Shown piece after piece: positions 40,113 to 49,500 of a stretch of 64,000 nucleotides of DNA; the stretch's first letter is position 1, and each line of letters begins with the position of its first letter. This DNA is from Durusdinium trenchii (Eukaryota; Sar; Dinophyceae; Suessiales; Symbiodiniaceae). Where the stretch lies: positions 964,537 to 1,028,536 of the forward strand of contig CAXAMN010015446.1 in NCBI GenBank assembly GCA_963970005.1. Reading direction: 5' to 3'. Both the position numbers and the translations under genes were made by a program. The notes beneath the pieces were generated by a model. That model worked only from the letters and a program-made list of their open reading frames with translations. It had not been told where the DNA came from and did no database searches.

Positions 40113-40388
40113 CGACAGGGGTTACTTGGGTTGGCCAGTGGAAGGCTCTGAAATAGGTTATGTTATGTGGTTTCAGTCTTGGCCGGTGGAGGCTCCGATG
40201 TCTTATTCTTTGAGTCTGGATTTTTTCTAACTCTGATTTTGTAAAGGTTTGATATTTTCCCTGCAAAAGCACAAACAACAACTCCAGACTCAAAGAAATA
40301 ACTTCATAGCCTCCACCGGCTCAGACTCAGAAAACATATAACAAATTTCAGAGCCTCCACTGGCCAAGCACCCAAATACCCACTGTCG
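40113..40388. mobile_element. MITE-like inverted repeat element
   Basis: A ~276 bp stretch begins CGACAGGGG and ends CCCACTGTCG. The two ~100 bp arms are inverted, imperfect copies: TTGGCCAGTGGAAGGCTCTG at 40131 pairs with CAGAGCCTCCACTGGCCAAG at about 40352, and CTTTGAGTCTGGA pairs with TCCAGACTCAAAG. The arms surround a short AT-rich loop. There is no coding capacity. This is the structure of a foldback or miniature inverted-repeat transposable element; the target duplication is not clear. Confidence 0.7.
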
Positions 40389-43001
40389 TTGCAGGAGCCC
40401 AGATCCCAGCTTGAGTGTTCCTTTGTTTTGTTGTTTTTGAGTTTCAATTTGTTTGTATTTGGAGTCTCACTTTTTCGGTCGTTGTTGATTTTATGTTTTA
40501 TATTTTTCGATGCCTTTTAAAAATTTAAACCAACACTTGGATCAAGGGTGGGCAGCTACATTGGTGTTCTGCTTTGAGTTGACAGCCTGACCTTCCCTAA
40601 CGGCCACTAGCCTCATGACCATGTTGTCAACTGGTCCTCCAGTGCTTTCTGTCAGGGTTGTGCAAGCTCCATTGTTGGCTTGCGTGCGTAGGCAACTGAC
40701 TTGCTTTTTGGAAACCTGGGAGGTCAAGAAGCAGAATGCCAACGCCAACGTTCAATGCTCCTGTGGTAGATGTGGTCGAAGGCACTCTTTAGCACGAGCC
40801 AAGACTTTGAATGGCTTGCGCAGCATGCGTCCACATGTGACTGCCTTTCAGCTTGTTTCTGTTTCATTAGAGTTTACGACATCCTGTAAAATAGGATGTG
40901 TTCTCAGAGCTCGGCAAAGGAAAGGGCTCATGATGGTTTTAAATGTATAAACTTTACAGACATCGGCAAAGGGCTCCGTTGAAAAGCCTTGCATAGCCTT
41001 GCAGGAACCCAGGCAGCAATTTGAGGTTGCAATTTAGTTGTGCAGCTACAGGGTATTTGCTAACAAGCGCGAACCGCGCTTGGAATGCCAGTATCCTTTT
41101 TGGCCCAAAGAAGAAAACACGTGTTTTTTTTGGCCATCGCCCATCGCCTACAAGTTTTGGCTGTTGCCGCCCAGCTTCGCCGCAGGCCCTTTCTTCATGG
41201 TCTTGCATCGCAGTTTTCAATTCCAGGGCCAGTGCTGGAATGGGAATGCCTCCAATTCCATGGTGCCGTGTTGGTGCTGGGCATTTGCGCACGCACAAGA
41301 GGACAACATCATTCACCACCTTTCATTGTTTGGATCAGATCAGCCGGATGATCATGATGATGATGATGGATGGATGACCTTTAGAATCTTCATATAATAT
41401 AGATTGCCTATAAGAATCTTCTGTGCCTTTGGCTGGACAAGGTGAGTGGGGTGGCTGACAAAGCAGCTAGCCGCACCCGGCTGCCTTGTGGAAAAAGGCC
41501 GGTACTGTTATTGTTTGATCGGGTCATCAAAGACCTCTGCCAGCCGGCTGGGCAGCAGGCATGGGCTGCTCTTTGGGTGGAAAGAAGGTTCATCCAAACG
41601 ACAAGGCTCTGGCAACGTTTGGGTTTCATTTGCTTCTTTTCTGATTGCATGGTTTGATCTATTTGCAACATGTTGCACATGTGCCCAGAAGTGCACTTGG
41701 TTTGATTCAGTGTGACCAATGACCAGCATCCTTTGTCTCAGGAATATTCCGACGTTGTGCCGGTCTTGGCAGCACTGAAAATCAAATTGGTAGTGTGAGA
41801 CGGTCTCTGGGCTGCTCGTGTGATATAGCTGAGAGCTGAGGTGCCAGCTGATGTCCCACGCCTAGTTAGTTGGGGAGATTTTGGAGCAAGGCAAAGCAAG
41901 GGAGCCTTCATCCCACATAACCCGACTTGACCTGGAAACACAGTTCTTCACCGTGTTCAAAGACACGTGGACCAAAGGTGTCGCCTCGTCGAAACAGTGA
42001 AAATGAGCTGGGACCTCAGTCAGTAGAAACGGACAAAGAGAGGCGACAGAGAACCTGAGAAAACAGTACTCAGTAGTAGACGGTAGACAGCTACACTAAG
42101 CGTCGCAGTTGTGGGAAATTCATCCAGCTTCTCTTCCACGTACACCCAATGCAGTGCAAGGAGTGAGCCAGGTGCGCCATCTGGCCAAGGCGTGATGCTT
42201 GAGTTGCAAAGAGATGCGTTAATGTTCACGGTCAATTTAAAGGCACATTGAAGCGCTGCACCTCCATCTCCTACATGACTCGCATGACAGGTCTAAGAAA
42301 AGACAAGAAGTTGCCAAGAGTAATTCGCGGTGGGAAGGACTTTTTTGAGGGGTTCAAACAACACGCAAGGGAACACATTACCCGATTACCGCCATTGCTG
42401 TTTTGCCCTAACTAAGCACTAGAATCTGTGTCAATATGTATATAAATGATTATATATATATATAGATGTCCTTTTCCCCATCATGTTGCCCAGCCATGTT
42501 TGGCATGTTGTCACACACAGAACACGTGAAGTCTCCGTTTCATCCATTCAGAAAGAGTTTATTTCCGCCACTCAAATCGCACTTTTCCTTTTCAATCCTA
42601 CGTCCTACTCTGGGTAGGACCCTGCCGCGCCAAAATCAGTTAAGGGCACTGTGGCTTGGCTCGACAATTCAATAGTTTATATATGTTTATATACATAGAG
42701 ATTTCAGAGTGTTCCGAATTTCCGAACACCTCTAGGCGAGAAGCACTTTGCACACCGAACCGTAAACAAATGCTAACGGGGCCGCTGAAACTGGCCCGAA
42801 TCAGCTGATGAGGAATTGGCATCGAGGACTTAAGGAATGAAGCCCAATGAAGCCCCAGCTGTTGCAGAAAAAAGATGCGACCCCCATGACTGGGACAGAA
42901 GCCCTCAGATTATTGGACTTACGTTGGTTTTACCCAAGCATCATCCTACGTACCAGGGCCTTGGGAGCAGGTCTGTCAGGGGGGGTGTGAACAGCAGCCA
43001 G
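40389..43001. other. Region without a recognised gene, upstream of the kinase gene
   Basis: Open + strand stretches at 40615-40950, 41007-41397 and 41442-41719 are unassigned. The kinase-type gene may have further 5' exons here. 42440-42465 and 42675-42695 are TA-rich. Confidence 0.35.
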
Positions 43002-43526
43002 GTCAGCGCTGAAAACCGGCGCTTTATCCTGAAGGTGCTGCAAAAGCATTTCGTCTTTGGGAATTTAGATGATGCACCCATGGCTGCAGTTTAATATTGG
43101 ATTTCTGCTTTTCAATTGTCAGAGATGGAGAGACCTGGTGCCATGCAAGCGCCATGGGAAGAAGTGAACGGCAAAATGACCAGTCTCTGGCACAGGTGTT
43201 GAACTGGCAGAAACATTGAAGCGAGTAGTAGCCCAGGATGAGCAGGAGATGGTGGTCGACCACTTCGAGATGCAGAAAGCTGGCCCAGATGAGCTAATCT
43301 TTGCTCAACATGAGGTTGGGGATTGTGCGATGCTCAGAGTCTTCGAAGGGCCTGGTGAAGTTCTGTTCCTGGCCCCCCTGCCAGAAGAACCTTGGATCTT
43401 GAGCTGCTTGATTTTTGAGGCTGGTACATCATCCAGAGTGGTAGCTTTGAAGTCTGTGTGGATGACAAAGCTGTCAGACAACTGCGCTCCAAGCATAGCT
43501 TTGGTGAATTAGCTATGCTCTACAGC
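43002..43526 (+). CDS. CNB domain 1 of the PKG-like gene (three exons)
   Basis: Exons 43002-43088 ([18 protein letters not shown]), 43237-43324 ([20 protein letters not shown]) and 43420-43526 ([21 protein letters not shown]) join in phase with AG/GT borders: CCAG|GTC, GCA|gttt, CCCAG|GAT, GATT|gtgc, TGAG|GC and AGC|gtgcc. FGELA is the start of the phosphate-binding cassette; its Arg would lie in the next exon, not located. This is typical of the first CNB domain of PKG or PKA regulatory subunits. Confidence 0.8.
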
Positions 43527-46500
43527 GTGCCACTCGAGCTTAAGCCAAGCATTTGCAGAATCGACCTGGCAGGGCTGAGCTGGGGTTTGCACATCACAGT
43601 TCGCTTCTTTGTAGCCAGGTTTGGACTGAACAAACACAACTGTTGTTGTCTTTCCTCCCCGCCGGTGCATTTTCCTTCCTGAAACCTTTGCGGATTCTTT
43701 GCCGCACCGAGATTTCCGCAAGATGTGGAATCCGATTCCGTCGCCTTCCCCATCTCCTTGGTGACTAGCTCCAAGGCCAAGAACAGCCACGGTCACCTGT
43801 AAAGAGAAAGGGGTGCTTTGGAAGATGCACGCAGATCAATTCAGAGAACCTCAGCTGCAGCCTGGAGACTTGAATCCAAGGTTTGATGGCCAGTATATGT
43901 ATAGCATAGACCAAGAGCTAGTAGTAACAGGTGCCACGCTACTAGTAACAGGTGCCTTACTAGTAGTAACAAGAGGCTAGTAGTGTTGTTGGACTGAGCC
44001 CCAGACCCCCACGGGTTGACAGAAGCCTTGTTTTGAAAGCTGACTACTTCCAGGTTTGCATGGAACAGTTGAGCTCCAAGCACATGAAGCGGGCGCCCTT
44101 TGCCTGAGCAGACTGTTTGTGACAATGATTTATGCACACCTTTTTTTTGGTCTCATTTTGCTGCTTCTTCCTTGCTAAGGCTGGACTTCTTTGAGTCCGA
44201 CTCAACCTTTAAATACATGTCCAAGGAGGAGAAGAGCATCCTATCGACCTCATGCTCTGTCCAGAACTTCGCTGCGGGTGAAGTGATCCTGAGAGAAGGG
44301 GAAGTTGGCGAGTGGATGTTTATTGTCATCGAGGGGACTGTGAAAATTGTCGATCAGTTTCTTGGTGAAGCTCTCTGGTCCCAATTTCACCTGTGTTGTA
44401 CAAAGCAATATAGCATAAACATATCCCCCGCCGATGCTGCGCCGATTGCGGGGATAAACACATGATAAGGGAACCCGCTGCTACTGCCAGCCATTGCCCT
44501 CTCAAGGTTCGGGAACTCTGAGATCAAGAAGCCCGGTGCATTGCTAGGCAGCTCGGGGGTGCTGCTTGGCGGCAACTTCTGTGCAAATGCTTGACCAGGC
44601 CGCTTGAGATTCATGCTGCAGACTGCACGTGCAAGAGCATGCCTACGTAAGGGAGCTGTTCTGTGGTCCAAGGATGTACTCTAGCCTAAACTGCAGTGGT
44701 GCCAGTGCGGTTGACAAAGTGCCATAGCCTTAGCTGTTCAACCGTTCCAAGAAGCAAACATTCTCTCTGACCTCAGCCAACAAATGTGGTCCCACAAATG
44801 ACTAGGTTCGTTGTCACGCTTACATTGCAGTAGTGGGGAACCTGTTGTTGTTTTGCATCAGGACTTGCTTGGCTTTGGGCAGGAAATCTTTGGAAAGCTT
44901 GCTGGGGCCAGGAGGCAGTGTGTTACGGAGAAGTGCCATCAAGGCTTTATTGATGGACAACGTGCCTTAGCAAAAACAGCGACCACGATCGTACTGCTTG
45001 TCTAGATCTTAGCACCGATGGGCCATTGAATGACTCCTTCCTCTCCAAGGTCGAAAATGTTGACTACTTCAAACAGCTCACTGAGAAGGAGTTACATGAG
45101 GCTGCCCGCCTTGAGAAATGTGATGCGGACCCAAAGCAGCCCAAGCGTTGGAAGCCTGATAGGCCACAGTGGACCAACGGCGGATATGATGGGAATATGA
45201 CTGATACATACTGATACAAGTAGTTCCCGGGCAAGCCAGCGGCGGAAGTTTCCTATAAGAACAAATTGACCTATAGGAGTTCCACGTTCTCTCCAACATG
45301 CGCGTCCTCCAGTCAAACGCACGCGCTCCGGACTTTTGACCCACGGGATTCCACGTGTGTAAGGTGTGTGCCCCCTGCAGGATCAGCAGCTCACAACAGC
45401 GTACTGGGTTGTATCTTTGCCACGACAAGAGGGGTGTATGACGAGTGGTGTATGATGAGTGGTGTATGCTGAGTGGTGTATGATGAGTGGTGTATTGACC
45501 AGCAGTTGAATGTCCTGTCCTGCATAAATGCAACCAAATACTATCAGTATGAACTGTGCCAAACCTGCACGCCGCGAGAGATGACTCAGCAGCGAGAGAT
45601 GACTCAGCCGCGAGAGATGGCTATAGCGAGAGCTGACTCAGTCGCGAGAGATGACTCACAGCAGCGAGAGCTGACTCCTCCGCGTACTACACTTGTACTA
45701 CAAAGTGGCCAGTTCTCAGCTTCCAGCTCCACAGGTTGTTCCGCGTGTAAAGTTGTACTAGAAAGTCGCCAGTCAGTTCTCATCTTCCAGCTCACCAGAT
45801 GCTCCGCGTACTGCAGTTGTACTACACAGTCGCCAGTTCTCAGCTTCTAGCTGCACAGATTGCTCCGCGTACAAAAGTTGTACTACAAAGTCGCCAGTTC
45901 TCAGCTTCCAGCTCTACAGATTGCTCCGCGTACTAAAGTTGTACTTGAAAGTCGCCAGTTCTCAGCTTCCAGCTCTACAGATTGCTCCGCGTACTAAAGT
46001 TGTANNNNNNNNNNGCTCCGCGTACTAAAGTTGTACTACAAAGTCGCCAGTTCTCAGCTTCCAGCTCCCCAGATGCTGTGCCTGCCACGAAATCTGCCCA
46101 TTGGAGGTTCACAAAGTGCTGCGCCTGTCACGAAATCTGCACCTCGAGGCTCACAAAGTGCTGTGCCTGCCACGAAATCTGCACATGGAGGTTCACAAAG
46201 TGCTGCACCTGCCACGAAATCTGCACATGGAGGTTCACAAAGTGCTGTGCCTGCCAGGAAATCTGCACATGGAGCTTCACAAAGTGCTGCACCTGCCACG
46301 AAATCTGCACATGGAGGTTCACAAAGTGCTGCACCTGCCACGACATCTGCGCATGGAGGCTCACAAAGTGCTGCACCTGCCACGAAATCTGCACATGGAG
46401 GTTCACAAAGCGCTGCACCTGCCACGAAATCTGCACGTGCAGGTTCACAAAGTGCTGTGCCTGCTACGAAATCTGCACTTCAAGAAACAAGTGAAAACTC

Positions 46501-49500
46501 TAATCCCAATGGAGGGACGATTCCGACCATGCCCGAGAATGACTCCGAGAATGATCCGAGAATGACCCAAGACTGTCTCGCAACCGTCGTTCCGCAGACC
46601 TTGACTTGCCAGCTTCGGAGCCAGCGGTTCCATTGAAAAATACAGCATTTCGTGCGTTCGCTATCTCTCCACAACGCAATTTGTATTGCGCCTGCCACGA
46701 AATCTGCACATGGAGGTGCGCAAAGTGCTGTGCCTGCCACGAAATCTGCGCATGGAGGTTCACAAAGTGCTGCACCTGCCACGAAATCTGCACATGGAGG
46801 TTCGCAAAGTGCTGTGCCTGCCACGAAATCTGCACATGGAGGTTCACAAAGTGCTGCACCTGCCACGAAATCTGCACCTGGAGCTGGACTTGCCTGGAGC
46901 TTGAGCTGTTGAAACCAGAGCTAACTGGAGCTAGAGCTTTTGAAACTAAGAGCTTATTGGAGCTAGAGCTATTGACACTAGAGCCAACTGGAGGTAGAGC
47001 AAACTGGATGATAAGTAGTGTATGATGAGTGGTGTATGATGAGTGGTGTATGATGAGTGGTGTATGATGAGTGGTGTATGGTGAGTGGTGTATGATGAGT
47101 GGTGTATGATGAGTGGTGTATGATGACTGGTGTGTGATGAGTCGTGTATGATGAGTGGTGTATGATGAGTAGCGTATGATGAGTGGTGTATGATGGGTGG
47201 TGTATGATGAGTGGTGTATGATGAGTGGTGTATGATGGGTGGTGTATGATGAGTGGTGTATGATGAGTAGTGTATGATGAGTGGTGTATGATGAGTGGTG
47301 TATGATGAGTGGTGTATGATGAGTGATGTAAATGTTCGTAACACGGAAGTTCCTTCTAAACTTCCTTTGACGATGGTTTATCGATCTTTTGATGGGCTTA
47401 TTTGAGTCGTGCCTGGCTTCTGAGGTCGTAGATCGGTTCGAAGAGGCTTCCTTCGCTGCTGGTTCCCCGACCCCTGCCTGCACAGCTTCTGTCCAAAGCC
47501 TTGCAGAATTGTAATGCGATTCGCTGCCCTTGAGGTTGCTGAACAATGGGCAGTGTGTGGGTGTTACATGGTTTGCAATGCTAAGGATCGTATCTGCTGG
47601 AGCTCCTGCCCAACTCCTCGTGGTTGTCGTTGGGCAGGCGTGAGTTGCACACTGTCAGAGGTTGCTGATTGGATAGATAGACATGCTTTGTTTGACAGGT
47701 GGCCGTGATGGGTGCAGATGCAGCAGCAGCGAGCACGCCTGAAGAGCTAGCCGCCAAGGCGAACCCCTTTTTTCCGCATCTCAATCCATGGGGGCGCATT
47801 CCGCATGACAAGTTCGCGAATTCTTCGATAAACATTTCTGGCACACTTGATTTGGAGACTAGAGACTAGCAACAGTGTTGCAGTGTTGCAAGCAGTGACT
47901 GTCGGTGTTGCCGGGAGTCCTTCAGCGTTTCAGTTCTGCCTGCAACTGCAGGCTGTGTCAGTTCTGAAGCCTGGCCAGCTGCATGGGGCGCAGTCACTAC
48001 TGAACAACACACCCATGGAGTACAGGAGTGGATATGAGTGGATGGGTGGGAAAAGAGACAAATCATTGGGCACAGCAACTGCAGACTTCAGCATCGAAAC
48101 GAAAGCTGTCTTCCCCAAATTCTCCATTCCTGTGTCATGTGTATATATATAATATAAGGCCTATATAGGGTGTCAGCTGAGGTGGATGGGATTGCAGACC
48201 ATGCAGACAATATTAGACAATCAGATCTGAGCCACAGCAACCCATAGGTGAGACATCAAAGTGTTTCCTTCTGCGAGGCTGGTGGCGATGGAAAACACAC
48301 AGCTCCACCGTGTATCCCATACCATGGTGTCACAAGTGCTTCAAGGCGATGAAGACTCCGCAAGAGAGTTCAGTGTTTCGATGAGAAGTGATATGTATAT
48401 AGTAACCGATTGATTTGTAGATACCTGCAGGGGACCTTGGTGAGATTGTCAAGATGAACGAGATCAAGCGCGTTCTCGGTGACATTTTCCTATTTAAAAA
48501 CCTGCAGAATGATCAGATGGCACCTTGAGTTGCAGTTGCTGAGGGGCAGCTTGAACATGTTTGAACTCTTTGGGCTGCCCATGGCTGCCGTTCTCCTTGG
48601 CCCAGGAGCGCGTGATTCGGAGCTTCGAAAAATGTGAGTATGCTTCTGGAGAAGTGGTGGTAAAGCAGGGGGCGCAGGCACAGTAAGACTTTTCGACGTG
48701 GCAAGAAAACGGAACGATACTGGGTTTCCTTTCGAGCTCACTTGAGTCATTGAGCAAGGTCGGCAAATTGTATTGCCTCTCGAGGCCAACCACTTTTACC
48801 TCATCCAAAGCGGTGCAATTGGTGTTTCTAGAGATGGGCAGCGACTTCGAGTGTTGCTGAAATGGGACTATTTCGGCGAGCGAGGTGGGCAGGGGCAGTG
48901 CGAGAGTCCATCTACGTAATGCAAAAAAGTTTTGATCCCCAACTGCAAGGCACACTGATATCAGAAGAGTTTTTCAAAAACTTAACATTCAAGAGGCTTT
49001 CTATGTCAGCATGCAAAAATGTAGAACACTATCCCGCCTGGCAGGGGTATTTTGTTCGTTTGGCCCGTTTGGTCACGTTTTCCAAGGAGAAGTCCACTTG
49101 TGAATGCCCTCAGGCTTGCTGCTGCAGGAGAACCGCTCTGCCACCTGTGAAGCTGACGAACCCTCCACTCTCCTTCGCCTCGAAAAGGCTGTCTTCGCAG
49201 TGCCTAGGTGACGACGCGATGGCGATGGGCTCATGCTGGATGATGGGCTCAGCTCAGTGCTGCATGTTTTATCCCTCCCCTTGGAAAACCACATGCTCTC
49301 GTGTATATAGATGTTTGCCTGAGAAGAAACTAAGAGCCGATGGCGTTGGCACCAAGAGGGCCGGTCCATCTTCATGGTGCAGTGATGGACAGCTTCCCTG
49401 GATGCGTGCTGGCATATGTGCATACGTACCCCCGCACTAGCATACCCTTGTGGTAATGTAGCAGTGTGTGTGTGTGTGTGTGTGCCATGACGCTACTTGT

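Noticed and set aside
46054-46448. Cysteine-rich repeat protein on the - strand (units with [11 protein letters not shown]) or Ala/Pro/Ser repeat protein on +
   Set aside because: Both arise from a 42 bp satellite with no stop in several phases; it sits in an intron of the kinase gene with no start context or domain.
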